Below, in pieces: positions 55,951 through 64,000 of a stretch of DNA of 64,000 nt. The translations under genes were made by a program, and so were the position numbers. The stretch comes from Prauserella alba (GTDB taxonomy: Bacteria; Actinomycetota; Actinomycetes; Mycobacteriales; Pseudonocardiaceae), in NCBI RefSeq assembly GCF_024171735.1, contig NZ_JAMTCH010000006.1, positions 310,001 through 374,000 of the forward strand, given 5' to 3'. The notes under the pieces were generated by a model, which was not told the origin of the DNA, did no database searches, and saw only the letters and a list, made by a program, of their open reading frames with translations. Position 1 is the stretch's first letter; each line of letters starts with the position of its first letter.

Positions 55951-57315
55951 TCAGCCGCCTTCTGCGACGCCGTCGCGGTGCATCGACCCCTTTCGAGCGT
56001 TGCGCCGGCTCCCGTTCACCAAGTCGTTGAACCGGTCGACGGCCCAGATGGTGCGCAGTCCCAGCGGACCCATCATCATCGGACGAGGAAACCTGGGCTT
56101 CTTCCGCCACAGCACTTCGAGGTCTTCGTGCCGCCTACCGTCGACGATGAGATCGGCCATGAGCGATCCGACGTAGGGCGCCTGGGCCAAACCGTGACCG
56201 TTGCACGCGATCGAGTAGAAGATGTCCTCGCCGAGCTGGCCTGCGAGCGGAAGCCAGGACGACGTGATGGCTATCCAACCTCCCCACGCACGGTCGACGG
56301 CCACGTCGGAAAGAGCGGGGAAGCGCATCGCGAAGGCCTGGCCGAGTTCCTCGACAAGAGCCGGATCCGCCTTCTTCGGAGGCAACGGATAGCGCGTGCC
56401 CCGCTCGAGCCGGCGCACACCGAACACGATGGTGTTGCGCGAGGTCAGGCGGTAGTTCTCCATGATGTTGTGCTGAGTCACCAGCCCTGACCGGCTGGTC
56501 CATCCGAGTGCTGCGAGACGTTCGGGATCGATCGGCTCGGTCTCGACCTCGATCACCCAGATCGGCACCGACAGTCGAGGCGGCGTGATGTCCCACTCGC
56601 CGGCGAAGGCGTTGGTCGCGAGCACCGCCTTGTTCGCGCGGACCTCGCCACGAGGGGTCGAAATGACGACCTGACCGCCTCGACGCGTGACGTCGACGAC
56701 CTTCGTCCGCTCGAACACGCGAGCATCCGACGACAGCAGTGCTCGCCGTAGGCCCAACGTGAACCGGCCGGGGTTCATGATTCCGCCGTCCAGCTCACGC
56801 ATCCCGCCGAGAAACCCCCGTGGGATCCCGAGTTCCTCGCTCGATCCCAACTCGACGTGGGTACCCCCGCGCTGCAGAATCTTGGCCACACGGCGTACTC
56901 GGCCCAGCTGTCCGCGCGATACGGCAGCGAAGACGTTGCCCGTCGGCTCGTAGTCGCAGTCGACGTCGAACTTCTCGATCAGGTTCTCCACGTTGTGCGC
57001 CGCGCGCTCGGTGAAACGTGACAGCGCGGGCATCTTCTTGCGGTAGAGCATGTTCAGCAACTGGATGTCGCCGCCGAGCGCACCCGCCACCTGCCCGGCG
57101 TTGCGGGAGCTGGCTCCATGGCCGCAAAACTCGGCGTCCAGAAGCACGACGTCGCGGCCGCGCTCGGCGAGCCGCAGGGCCGTCGACATGCCGTTCAGTC
57201 CTCCACCGATGACCGCGACGTCACAGCTGAGGTCCTTGGTCAGCGCAGGAGCCAGGTCGGCGGGCGGATCGACCCAACCGCTGAATTCTTCGTAGTCCAC
57301 GTGGTCGGTATTCAT
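55951..57315 (-). CDS. FAD-dependent amine oxidase of the DAO/PuuB type
   Basis: A 454-residue flavoprotein: CDVAVIGGGLNGMSTALRLA (FAD site, about 31-50), FCGHGASSRNAGQVAGALGG (covering the isoalloxazine), and a C-terminal SIACNGHGLAQAPYVGSLMA. The class oxidises primary or secondary amines, including gamma-glutamyl polyamines. ATG 57315 follows GAGGAG. It lies 23 bp downstream of a membrane protein in the same operon and has a longer, basic C-terminal tail (SRRNARKG). The partner protein may tie it to the membrane or to a transport step (inference). Confidence 0.86.
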   Translation of the reverse strand: MNTDHVDYEEFSGWVDPPADLAPALTKDLSCDVAVIGGGLNGMSTALRLAERGRDVVLLDAEFCGHGASSRNAGQVAGALGGDIQLLNMLYRKKMPALSRFTERAAHNVENLIEKFDVDCDYEPTGNVFAAVSRGQLGRVRRVAKILQRGGTHVELGSSEELGIPRGFLGGMRELDGGIMNPGRFTLGLRRALLSSDARVFERTKVVDVTRRGGQVVISTPRGEVRANKAVLATNAFAGEWDITPPRLSVPIWVIEVETEPIDPERLAALGWTSRSGLVTQHNIMENYRLTSRNTIVFGVRRLERGTRYPLPPKKADPALVEELGQAFAMRFPALSDVAVDRAWGGWIAITSSWLPLAGQLGEDIFYSIACNGHGLAQAPYVGSLMADLIVDGRRHEDLEVLWRKKPRFPRPMMMGPLGLRTIWAVDRFNDLVNGSRRNARKGSMHRDGVAEGG

Positions 57316-57338
57316 GTCACGACTCCTCGATGCGACGC

Positions 57339-58034
57339 TCAGGCACGGGCAGCGCTCTGCTCGCCGGTCGCCGGTTCGACGCCGGTCGCCACGTTGTGCT
57401 CGTGCAGAGGACGGTAGGCGAAGTAGTACACGCACATCTGGAATCCCCAGGTGGCCAGCGCGGCGATGTAGAAGATCGTCCGATGTTCGTCGTCCCCGGG
57501 AATCGGGAAGAAGTCGTACGTGACCGCGATGATGCACGCCGCGGTGGTGGCGAGGCCCGCGCCGATGGCGTGCTTCTTGGCTCCGATCTTCCAGAGCCGC
57601 CACGAGAAGTAGACCAGGAACATCGTCGTGAGCACGTTGACCACGACGTAGAACGTTGCCGGACCGACGTGCAGCTCGTGCGGGCTGAATTGCTGCAGAT
57701 ACAAGCCGGCGACTCCGGCCAACGCGAACAGGCCGATATCGACAGCCACGCTCGGCTTGTACCGATGGGTCACGCGCATCAGACCGAGGACAAGGATGAG
57801 CGTGATGCCGATCGATCGCGAGAACGCGTCGAAGAATGCCGCAATGCTGTACAGGAAGCTGTCCTCCGCTCCGCCGAGGAGTGCCCACAACAAGAAGTTC
57901 GATCCCGACGTGGCGACGACCATCCACTCCAGACCCAGCAGATAGTTGTTGTAGCGCCGAATGAACTTCCAGCCGAAGTAGAAGCCGGCGAAGATCATCC
58001 AGAGATCCGCCAGCATGAAGAGAATGTCCTTCAT
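57339..58034 (-). CDS. Seven-helix integral membrane protein of unknown function
   Basis: 231 residues with about seven hydrophobic segments, at approximately residues 5-24, 32-52, 60-85, 95-115, 125-145, 152-172 and 185-205, and a short soluble tail. I do not recognise the family. No retinal lysine is placed as in rhodopsins and no haem histidine pair stands out. AAGGAAC lies 9 nt before ATG 58034. It is the first gene of a two-gene operon with the flavin amine oxidase, under a TetR-type inverted repeat, so it may be a transporter or an electron or sensory partner of that enzyme. Confidence 0.75.
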   Translation of the reverse strand: MKDILFMLADLWMIFAGFYFGWKFIRRYNNYLLGLEWMVVATSGSNFLLWALLGGAEDSFLYSIAAFFDAFSRSIGITLILVLGLMRVTHRYKPSVAVDIGLFALAGVAGLYLQQFSPHELHVGPATFYVVVNVLTTMFLVYFSWRLWKIGAKKHAIGAGLATTAACIIAVTYDFFPIPGDDEHRTIFYIAALATWGFQMCVYYFAYRPLHEHNVATGVEPATGEQSAARA

Positions 58035-58128
58035 GTCGATCAGTTCCTTTGCGTTTCGGTAGGACGCGAGCCGGGATCTGGCGTCGCCGGAGGACTCGAA
58101 CTTGTGACCGGGGCCATAGACTAACAGT

Positions 58129-58163
58129 AACTTGGTCATTTGATCCAGATGATTGACCAAGTT
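58129..58163. promoter_or_regulatory. 10-bp perfect inverted repeat AACTTGGTCA-N15-TGACCAAGTT, TetR operator
   Basis: Arms at 58129-58138 and 58154-58163 lie between the membrane-protein gene (start 58034) and the divergent TetR gene (start 58266). Length and symmetry fit a TetR-family operator that controls both directions. Confidence 0.72.
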
Positions 58164-58220
58164 TCTTCTCTGTGCATGAAGCCGTCGTCGATCCGCTGGT
58201 AAAGTGGTGGTGACTCAGTC

Positions 58221-58247
58221 GGGCGTCCAAGTCAGGGGCGGACGCCC
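58221..58247 (+). promoter_or_regulatory. Hairpin GGGCGTCC-N11-GGACGCCC in the TetR leader
   Basis: An 8-bp perfect stem ends 18 nt before the GTG start of the TetR gene, just ahead of its ribosome site GGGAGG (58256-58261). It could affect translation of the regulator or be part of a second operator. Confidence 0.4.
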
Positions 58248-58265
58248 ATGGCAACGGGAGGCTTC

Positions 58266-58877
58266 GTGCCACGGATCTCCGCCGAAGAGCGGCGCGCTGA
58301 CTTCGTCAAGGCGGCAGTGGAGGTCATTGCGACCCACGGCATCGACGGCGCGACGACACGGCGTATCGCCGAGCAGGCCAACGCGCCGCTGGCGACACTG
58401 CACTACTGCTACAACTCCAAGGAGGACTTGTTCGCCGACGTCTACCAGTTCGTCGCCGACAAGTTTCGCGGCGTCATCACGAGCAATGATCCCCATGCCG
58501 AGCTCGAAACCACAGCACACCAGATCCTCCGCGGCGTTATGGAGTGTTACCTCGAGTCAGTCAACTTCGCTGCGACGTCGCTCGAGCTCACGAGTTGGGC
58601 ACGGCGCCAGCACAAAGAAGGTGGCGTCATCCTGGTGTACGACACGGCGCTGGACGCCGTACGCACTGCGCTTCGGAGCGCGAGCGCCGAGCACCCGCTC
58701 GAACCGGAGACGGTCGATGAGATCGTGTACGTCATCGCCACGCTGGCGGACGGCTTTGCGCTGAACTGGCTGACGTATGGCGATCGGTCCGCGGCGGAGA
58801 AACAGATGCAGATCTCGACCTCGGTTCTCGACAGCTGGCTCGCGACTCGGCTCGAAGCCGTGCCGGTTGCACCGTAA
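58266..58877 (+). CDS. TetR-family transcriptional regulator
   Basis: The 203 residues have a helix-turn-helix ATTRRIAEQANAPLATLHYC followed by YNSKEDLFADV. GTG 58266 is chosen over ATG 58248 because GGGAGG lies 4 nt upstream of it. It is divergent from the membrane-protein/amine-oxidase operon and convergent with the aldehyde dehydrogenase at 58887-60344. The inverted repeat at 58129-58163 is its probable site. Confidence 0.86.
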   Translation: MPRISAEERRADFVKAAVEVIATHGIDGATTRRIAEQANAPLATLHYCYNSKEDLFADVYQFVADKFRGVITSNDPHAELETTAHQILRGVMECYLESVNFAATSLELTSWARRQHKEGGVILVYDTALDAVRTALRSASAEHPLEPETVDEIVYVIATLADGFALNWLTYGDRSAAEKQMQISTSVLDSWLATRLEAVPVAP

Positions 58878-58886
58878 CCGGCGGTC

Positions 58887-60344
58887 TCACAACGGCAGAT
58901 CCGGTGAGTCGACGCCGACGACCCGGTCGCCGCAGAAGACCCGCACCGACTCCGCCGGCCCGTGGCCGCCGATGCCCGCCGGGCCCCAGAAGCTCTGCGC
59001 CGAATCGTCACCGAGGTCGGCGAGTTTGGCCCCGTTGACGCGCACCTCGCCGGCCAGAATGCGCGAGCCGACGTCGATCGCCCGGTCGGTGTCGGCGCCG
59101 AACACGTAGGCGTCGAGTCCCGACGGGTTCGCGTTGGCGATGCGCAACGCCTCCTCGTCGGAGTCGACCGGATGGAGCGACACGACCGGCCCGAACAGTT
59201 CGGCGGTGGCCTGCGCGGGATCGGCGCCCGCGGCGACCGTGGGCGACAGGAAGAACCCGTCGAGGTCAGGCAGCCGAGCGGGTCGGTGGATGGCCGCGCC
59301 GAGGTCACGCAGCCCGTCGATCCTGCGCTGCAGAGTCTGAAAGTGTGGCGCATTGGAGACGGGGCCGACGTCGACGTCCGCGTCGAGCGAGTGTCCGACC
59401 ACGAGCTTGGCGACGCGCTCCGTCAATGCCTCGAACAGTGGATCGACCAGATCGCGGTGGGCAAGCACTTTGCCGGGCCCTTCGCACCACTGGCCGTTCA
59501 GTTTGGTCATGCCGTCGACGAGGCCGTCCGCGGCCACCTCGATGTCGGCGTCGTCCAGCACCAACGCGGGGTTGTTGCCGCCGAGCTCCAGCTGCAGAAC
59601 CTTGAGGTCCTCGGCGCCGGCTCGGGCGATGGCGCGCCCTGCACCGGGCCCTCCGGTGAACGAGACGATCTTGATCCGCGGGTCGGCAGTGAGCGTGGCG
59701 CCGACGTCACCGGTCCCGTGGACCAACTGGAGGGAACCGCTGGGCAGGCCCGCTTGGACGAAGCACTCGACGATGATCTGTGCACTGCTCGGCGCGTGCT
59801 CGGACGGCTTGAGCACGACGGGGCAGCCTGCCGCCATCGCGCTCACGACCTTGGCAGCCGGGATGAAGCTGGGGCCGTTCCACGGAGTGAGGATCGCGGC
59901 CGGTCCCCACGGAACCCGGTACAGCCGAACGTCCCGGCCGTCCGCGGCCAACGCCTGCACTCGCGGTATCCGCACCAGGTCGGCCGCCGTGGATCGAATC
60001 CTGGCGGGCAGGAACGCCGCGACCTTCCTCGTGACGCTGATGGGCGTCCCACTGGTCAACGAGTCCGTGCGGGCGATCTCCTCGGCACGGGTCTCCATGA
60101 TCGCGGCAGCCCGCTCGAGGACGTCCGCGCGCTGACGTCGTGCGTCGTCGTCCCAGCGCCCGACGTCGTACACCCGCTCCGCGTGCTGCAACGCGCGCTC
60201 CAGCTCGGCGGGAGGGGTCGTGACACTGCGATGCACGGGTTCGCGCGTGTTGGGGTCGACGTTCCATGCGTCGGGGACGGTCTCGCATTCTCTCCAGTCG
60301 TCGGCGATGTAGTTCACCGGCCGGGGAATCGCGTTGCTCGTCAT
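58887..60344 (-). CDS. Aldehyde dehydrogenase
   Basis: A 485-residue NAD(P)+-dependent dehydrogenase. AILTPWNGPSFIPAAKVVSA, SFTGGPGAGRAIARAG, VLQLELGGNNPALVL (general-base Glu) and LNGQWCEGPGKVLAH (catalytic Cys) are visible. It is the last visible gene of a leftward operon with an alcohol dehydrogenase and the acyl-CoA ligase/hydratase fusion. Together they would take an alcohol to an acid and then to a CoA ester. A vanillin-dehydrogenase-like role is one possibility given vanAB in the window, but the sequence alone does not show it. Confidence 0.87.
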   Translation of the reverse strand: MTSNAIPRPVNYIADDWRECETVPDAWNVDPNTREPVHRSVTTPPAELERALQHAERVYDVGRWDDDARRQRADVLERAAAIMETRAEEIARTDSLTSGTPISVTRKVAAFLPARIRSTAADLVRIPRVQALAADGRDVRLYRVPWGPAAILTPWNGPSFIPAAKVVSAMAAGCPVVLKPSEHAPSSAQIIVECFVQAGLPSGSLQLVHGTGDVGATLTADPRIKIVSFTGGPGAGRAIARAGAEDLKVLQLELGGNNPALVLDDADIEVAADGLVDGMTKLNGQWCEGPGKVLAHRDLVDPLFEALTERVAKLVVGHSLDADVDVGPVSNAPHFQTLQRRIDGLRDLGAAIHRPARLPDLDGFFLSPTVAAGADPAQATAELFGPVVSLHPVDSDEEALRIANANPSGLDAYVFGADTDRAIDVGSRILAGEVRVNGAKLADLGDDSAQSFWGPAGIGGHGPAESVRVFCGDRVVGVDSPDLPL

Positions 60345-60373
60345 GAGAAAACACCTCTGCGTTGGCTGGAAGG

Positions 60374-61468
60374 TCAGGACCGGAGGTCGAGGACTATGCG
60401 CGTCACGTCGCCGGACCTCATCGCCTCGAAGCCCTCGTTGATCTCGCCGAATCCGATGACCTTCGTGACCATTTCGTCGAGCAGCAGCCGTCCCTGCTGG
60501 TACAGGCGGGCCAGCTGGGCGACGTCCTGGCGTGCCTGGCCGGAGCCCAGGTACGACCCGATGAGCCGCTTCTCCTCGAAGAAGAAATCCGAGGCAGGCA
60601 GACTCAACTCGGTACCGCCCGGCGCGATACCGACCAGACATGCGGTGCCGGACGGGCGGAGGGCGGCCAGCGCCGTCGCGGCGGTGCGCGCCGAGCCGAC
60701 CGCTTCGAACGCGTAGTCGACGCCCTCGCCCAGCTGGCGGTGGATCTCGGCGACGACGTCGTCGGAGCCGTTCACGACGTGCGTGGCGCCGTACCCACGA
60801 GCCGCCTCGAGTCGTTCTTCGTCGAGGTCGACGGCGACGATGGCCGATGCGCCCGCGAGTCGAGCGCCTTGGATGGTGGCCGAGCCGACCCCGCCGCAGC
60901 CGATGACGGCGACCGTGCTGCCGGGGCGCACCCGAGCACCGCGGAAGACCGCGCCGACGCCGGTGATGATGCAACACGAGAGCAGGCACCCGACGTGCAA
61001 CGGCACGTCGTCCGGCAGCTTCACGAGCGCGTTCTCGCGCATGAGGGTGTGCTGCGAGAACGCGCCGACATCACCGAGTCGCTCGATCGGCCGGCCGTCC
61101 GGGTGCTGGAACGCCGGTCGTGGACGTCGGCGAATCTCGGCGACGCGCTGACATTGTGTCGATCTGCCCGCCTCGCAGTTAGTGCACCGCCCGCAGGACG
61201 GCGTCAGTGCCCCGACGACCCGGTCTCCCGGCCGTAGACCGGTTACCGACCGACCCACGGCCTCGACGACACCGGCCACCTCGTGTCCCACGACCACCGG
61301 CAGATCGGTGGGCACGGTTCCGGTCATGTAGTGCAGATCGCTGTGGCACAGGCCCACGTGGCTGACCGCGACCCGCACTTCGAGCGGCTCGGGCTCGTCC
61401 ACCTGGATCGTCGCCAGGTCGAGTGGCTCGTTCACCGCGTTCAGGACGGCTGCCTGGGTCTCGATCAT
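60374..61468 (-). CDS. Zinc-dependent alcohol dehydrogenase (MDR)
   Basis: A 364-residue zinc MDR enzyme. The catalytic site VGLCHSDLHYMTGTVPTDLP plus VGHEVAG, structural cysteines CGRCTNCEAGRSTQC, and nucleotide motif VIGCGGVGSATIQGA are present. It resembles class III/NDMA-type alcohol dehydrogenases. ATG 61468 follows AAAGGAG and overlaps the stop of the fusion gene (ATGA). It would oxidise a primary alcohol to the aldehyde used by the next gene product. An S-hydroxymethyl-thiol substrate is less likely because mscR covers that role. Confidence 0.88.
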   Translation of the reverse strand: MIETQAAVLNAVNEPLDLATIQVDEPEPLEVRVAVSHVGLCHSDLHYMTGTVPTDLPVVVGHEVAGVVEAVGRSVTGLRPGDRVVGALTPSCGRCTNCEAGRSTQCQRVAEIRRRPRPAFQHPDGRPIERLGDVGAFSQHTLMRENALVKLPDDVPLHVGCLLSCCIITGVGAVFRGARVRPGSTVAVIGCGGVGSATIQGARLAGASAIVAVDLDEERLEAARGYGATHVVNGSDDVVAEIHRQLGEGVDYAFEAVGSARTAATALAALRPSGTACLVGIAPGGTELSLPASDFFFEEKRLIGSYLGSGQARQDVAQLARLYQQGRLLLDEMVTKVIGFGEINEGFEAMRSGDVTRIVLDLRS

Positions 61469-63804
61469 GCCGGGTTCTCCTTTGCCTTGGTTGTCCAGAA
61501 ACCCCCGATACCGGCGGTGACGACCCCGCTGTCCCACGCCTCGCGCCCGGCCACGTCCTCACGGGCGAAGGCTTGTTCGATCTCGTCGAGCTGCGGTCGC
61601 AGGAGTTCCAGATGCAGTGCCGTCGTGCCGGTTTCCGGCGTCCACGCGTGGACGGTGTGGATGGCGCGATCGAGAAGTTCTTCCGGAGGCACGATTTCGT
61701 CCACCAGCCCGATCCGCCGAGCCCCGTCGGCGTCGATCCGCGGTGAGCCGAGGACCATGTGCATGGCCTGGTTCCCGACCAGCCGCGGGAGCAGCACGCT
61801 CGACGCGTTGGAGATGGTGAGCCCGCGACGGTTCTCCGGCTGGTAGTACTCCGTCTCCGGGGTCGCGATGCGCGTGTCGCAGCACAGCGTGATCTCCGAC
61901 GCACCACCGACCGCGAGGCCGTTCACCGCGGCGACGACCGGGACACGCGTCTGCAGGATGGCCCGCGTGATGTCGTGGAAGGTATCCAACGCCGCACGGA
62001 GCTGTTCGTACGAGTCGGGCGCGGACGTCAGGTCTTCCCCTGCCGAGAAGGCCCGCCCTTCGCCGGTGAGGACGATTCCGCGCGCGGCTGCACCGGTGCC
62101 GTACTCGCGAATGACCTTCGCCAGGCTCACCCGGGCCTCGACGTCGAGCGCGTTCAGCTTGTCCGGACGGCGCAGTGTCACGACGGCTACGTCGCGCACG
62201 ACCTCGACGTCGACCATTCCCGACTTCGCGGGCGCCGAGTTCTTGCGTCCCGACCCGACGTCGTGGGTGACCGCGCCCGCCACTTGAGCTTTGAGCGCAG
62301 GTTTCGAGATTCGCTCCGACGGGGTGCGCGGGAAGCTGTCGACGAACGTGACATACCGGGGCACCTTGAACCGTGCGAGCTGCGAGCCCGCCCTCTCGAC
62401 GATCAGCTCAGCGGTCGTGCGGTCGGCCGCGATCCCGTCGGCGAGTTGGACGAAGGCCTTGACCTCTTCACCCAACGTCTCGTCCGGTTCCGCGACGACG
62501 GCAGCGTCGATGACCGCATCGTCTCGCTCCAGTACGCTCTCGACCTCCGCACTCGCGATGTTCTCGCCACCGCGCCGGACCATGTCCTTGATCCGCCCGA
62601 CCAGCCGGACACCGCCGTCGGGACGGCGGATCACGACGTCGCCGGTGTGCAGCCAGCCGTCCCGCACGGTGCGTGCGGTGTCCTCGGGCCTGTTCCAGTA
62701 TCCGTTCATCATCGGCTTGCCCGTGACGATCAGTTCGCCGGGCTCGCCGTCGGGCAGGTCCGCACCGTCGGGATCGACAACCCGAACCTGCTTGGTCGGA
62801 ATAGGCAGCCCCACGCTCCCGCTCCCCACGGCGTCCGCGTCGTCGAAGGAGCTGAACAGGTCGACTCCGGACTCGGTCATGCCGTAGATCTCCCGCCATG
62901 GCGCACCCCACCGTTCCTCAAGCTGCAGGTGCAGCTGTTTCGGGATCCCCGAGCAGAACACCACGCGGACGTCGTTGTCGCGGTCGGCAGGGCTCGGCGG
63001 CTGTTTGAACAGCAAGGTCGGCATGGAACCGAGCACGTAGAAGAACGTGGCGCGATGCCGGCGGACGTCGGCGAAGAAGCCCGACGCGGAGAACCGCGGC
63101 AACACGACGAGTGGCGCCCCCACGGTCAGTGCGAGCGCCGTGTTCCACTGTGGATCCATGTAGGAGAACGGCTGGGCGGTGAGCAGCACGTCGTCGGGAC
63201 CGAGACCGGCCGCTGCCGACGCCACCCATCCGATGCGCACCCAGTAGTCGTGCGTCAGCATGCACGCCTTGGGGAACCCGGTCGTGCCCGAGGTGTACTG
63301 GAGGTTGGCCAGCGTCTCGGCATCGATGGTCCTCGTCGGCGCGGTCGCCGGGAACCGCGCCGTGCCGTCGTCAGCTACGTCGACGATGCGAACCTCGGCC
63401 AGATCGCTTTGCGCCGCCACAGCGTCGTTGAGGAGCCGACCTCGCTCCCTGTCCGCGAAGACGACACGGACACCCGAATCCTTCAGGACGAACGTGAGAT
63501 CGGCCTGCTGGTACGAGGAGTTGATCGGCACTACGACCGCGCCCGCCTTGAGCACGGACAGCCACACGACCGGCCACTGCACGACGTTCGGGAGCATGAT
63601 CGCGACGCGGTCGCCCTCCCCGATACCGTCGACTTCGATCAGGCGGTGCGCGAGTTTCGAGGTCCACGCGTCGATCTCGCCGAAGGTCCACGACTCGTCG
63701 CCGAAGCGGAGGAACTCCCGCTCGGGTGTCCTGGTGGCGCGATCGGAGAGTAGTTCGGTCAACGTCGGAGTCGACGGATCATCGCCCATTCGCGTCACGG
63801 CCAT
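61465..63804 (-). CDS. Acyl-CoA synthetase (AMP-forming) fused to enoyl-CoA hydratase
   Basis: One uninterrupted 779-residue reading frame contains two enzymes. Residues about 1-510 are an ANL ligase with P-loop LQYTSGTTGFPKACMLTH, YGMTES, GDVVIRRPDGG and RIKDMVRRGGENI. Its closest family look is CaiC-like carnitine/crotonobetaine ligase. After a Ser/Ala/Lys linker (GSGRKNSAPAKSG), residues about 525-779 form a crotonase: VVTLRRPDKLNALDVEAR, the oxyanion stretch VNGLAVGGASEITLC, and both hydratase glutamates (GGASE and YQPENRRG). It would activate an alpha,beta-unsaturated acid and hydrate it at once. ATG 63804 has GAGAGG upstream. Confidence 0.9.
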   Translation of the reverse strand: MAVTRMGDDPSTPTLTELLSDRATRTPEREFLRFGDESWTFGEIDAWTSKLAHRLIEVDGIGEGDRVAIMLPNVVQWPVVWLSVLKAGAVVVPINSSYQQADLTFVLKDSGVRVVFADRERGRLLNDAVAAQSDLAEVRIVDVADDGTARFPATAPTRTIDAETLANLQYTSGTTGFPKACMLTHDYWVRIGWVASAAAGLGPDDVLLTAQPFSYMDPQWNTALALTVGAPLVVLPRFSASGFFADVRRHRATFFYVLGSMPTLLFKQPPSPADRDNDVRVVFCSGIPKQLHLQLEERWGAPWREIYGMTESGVDLFSSFDDADAVGSGSVGLPIPTKQVRVVDPDGADLPDGEPGELIVTGKPMMNGYWNRPEDTARTVRDGWLHTGDVVIRRPDGGVRLVGRIKDMVRRGGENIASAEVESVLERDDAVIDAAVVAEPDETLGEEVKAFVQLADGIAADRTTAELIVERAGSQLARFKVPRYVTFVDSFPRTPSERISKPALKAQVAGAVTHDVGSGRKNSAPAKSGMVDVEVVRDVAVVTLRRPDKLNALDVEARVSLAKVIREYGTGAAARGIVLTGEGRAFSAGEDLTSAPDSYEQLRAALDTFHDITRAILQTRVPVVAAVNGLAVGGASEITLCCDTRIATPETEYYQPENRRGLTISNASSVLLPRLVGNQAMHMVLGSPRIDADGARRIGLVDEIVPPEELLDRAIHTVHAWTPETGTTALHLELLRPQLDEIEQAFAREDVAGREAWDSGVVTAGIGGFWTTKAKENPA

Positions 63805-64000
63805 TGCTGTGCCTCTCGGGTGTTCGTTGGGTTCTGGAGCCGTTTCGCGGACTCCTCGACGATCCACGTCAGGGTCGGATCGGCCGTCGCCATCCATTCC
63901 GGGTGCCACTGCACCCCCAGCACGGCATCCTCGGGACGCTCGACGGCCTCGATCACGCCGTCGCTCGCGCGGCCCGTCACGGCGAGTCCGGTGCCACATC
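63795..64000 (-). CDS. Class I glutamine amidotransferase-like hydrolase, PuuD type (partial, runs off right edge)
   Basis: Only the last 67 codons are visible. ASDGVIEAVERPEDAVLGVQ followed by WHPEW is the C-terminal catalytic His-x-Glu signature of gamma-glutamyl-gamma-aminobutyrate hydrolases (peptidase C26). The stop overlaps the start of the fusion gene by 10 bp, so they are translationally coupled. A PuuD-like enzyme here, with PuuB-like oxidases in the window, hints that the operon removes a gamma-glutamyl group from an amine-derived intermediate. Confidence 0.8.
   Translation of the reverse strand, partial: CGTGLAVTGRASDGVIEAVERPEDAVLGVQWHPEWMATADPTLTWIVEESAKRLQNPTNTREAQQWP

Noticed and set aside
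57339-58034. Microbial rhodopsin
   Set aside because: It has seven helices, but the last helix lacks the retinal-binding lysine context and the other rhodopsin residues are absent.
61465-63804. Two separate genes (ligase and hydratase) joined by a missed stop
   Set aside because: No stop codon occurs in frame between the domains and no ribosome site or start stands out at the junction, so a genuine fusion is the simplest reading.

Overview
The window is high-GC DNA from an actinobacterium. Genes are tightly packed, with frequent ATGA or GTGA stop/start overlaps and GTG or TTG starts. A mycothiol-dependent formaldehyde dehydrogenase, a PadR-type VanR with vanABK, Lrp- and IclR-type regulators, and abundant flavin amine oxidases all fit. 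A member of the Pseudonocardiales (Saccharopolyspora/Amycolatopsis-like) is my best guess, but no marker in the window settles the genus. Almost everything here is accessory catabolism. I see no rRNA, intact tRNA, CRISPR array or complete mobile element.

Layout. (1) 1-10.2 kb: N-methylglycine catabolism. A leftward dimethylglycine dehydrogenase faces a rightward operon of glyA, heterotetrameric sarcosine oxidase soxBDAG, mycothiol formaldehyde dehydrogenase mscR and a MetF-like reductase. Together they strip methyl groups, detoxify or recycle the C1 unit and turn glycine into serine. (2) 10.2-14.0 kb: a leftward lactate-monooxygenase-like enzyme, an MFS permease and a MaoC-fold protein, then a cupin. 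(3) 14.2-18.4 kb: vanR and vanABK, vanillate uptake and O-demethylation. (4) 18.6-23.5 kb: a PPOX-type flavoprotein, a TetR regulator, the leftward pqqA-C-D-E-B cofactor operon and a small S4 protein. (5) 23.5-34.4 kb: two leftward operons flank a rightward GntR/amino-acid ABC transporter/flavin oxidase operon. A shared operator-like palindrome lies upstream of both HAD-fold paralogs, so I read this as one regulon for an unidentified amino acid or amine. (6) 34.8-38.9 kb: a GntR regulator, ADP-ribosylglycohydrolase, NCS1 permease and PfkB kinase, resembling E. coli yegTUVW. (7) 39.0-40.7 kb: an MDR reductase and its TetR. (8) 41.1-45.1 kb: branched-chain 2-oxoacid dehydrogenase E1alpha/E1beta/E2 with a divergent Lrp regulator. 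(9) 45.1-50.0 kb: a GbsR/MarR regulator, GMC oxidoreductase, aldehyde dehydrogenase and M20 amidohydrolase. (10) 50.1-54.8 kb: an aromatic FAD monooxygenase with TetR, then scoAB with IclR. (11) 54.8-56.0 kb: a gene-poor scar holding the 3' half of a tRNA. (12) 56.0-64.0 kb: a flavin amine oxidase with a seven-helix membrane protein, a TetR regulator, and a leftward operon of aldehyde dehydrogenase, alcohol dehydrogenase, a single-chain acyl-CoA ligase/enoyl-CoA hydratase and the end of a PuuD-like hydrolase.

The most unusual items are the ligase-hydratase fusion at 61465-63804, the GntR regulon at 23.5-34.4 kb with its duplicated HAD proteins, the seven-helix protein paired with a flavin oxidase, and the PQQ operon flanked by LacI-type operator-like sites. 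Transposase fragments (about 50.0 kb, weaker at about 40.9 kb) and the tRNA 3' fragment at 55.4 kb suggest the region was assembled by repeated gene transfer.
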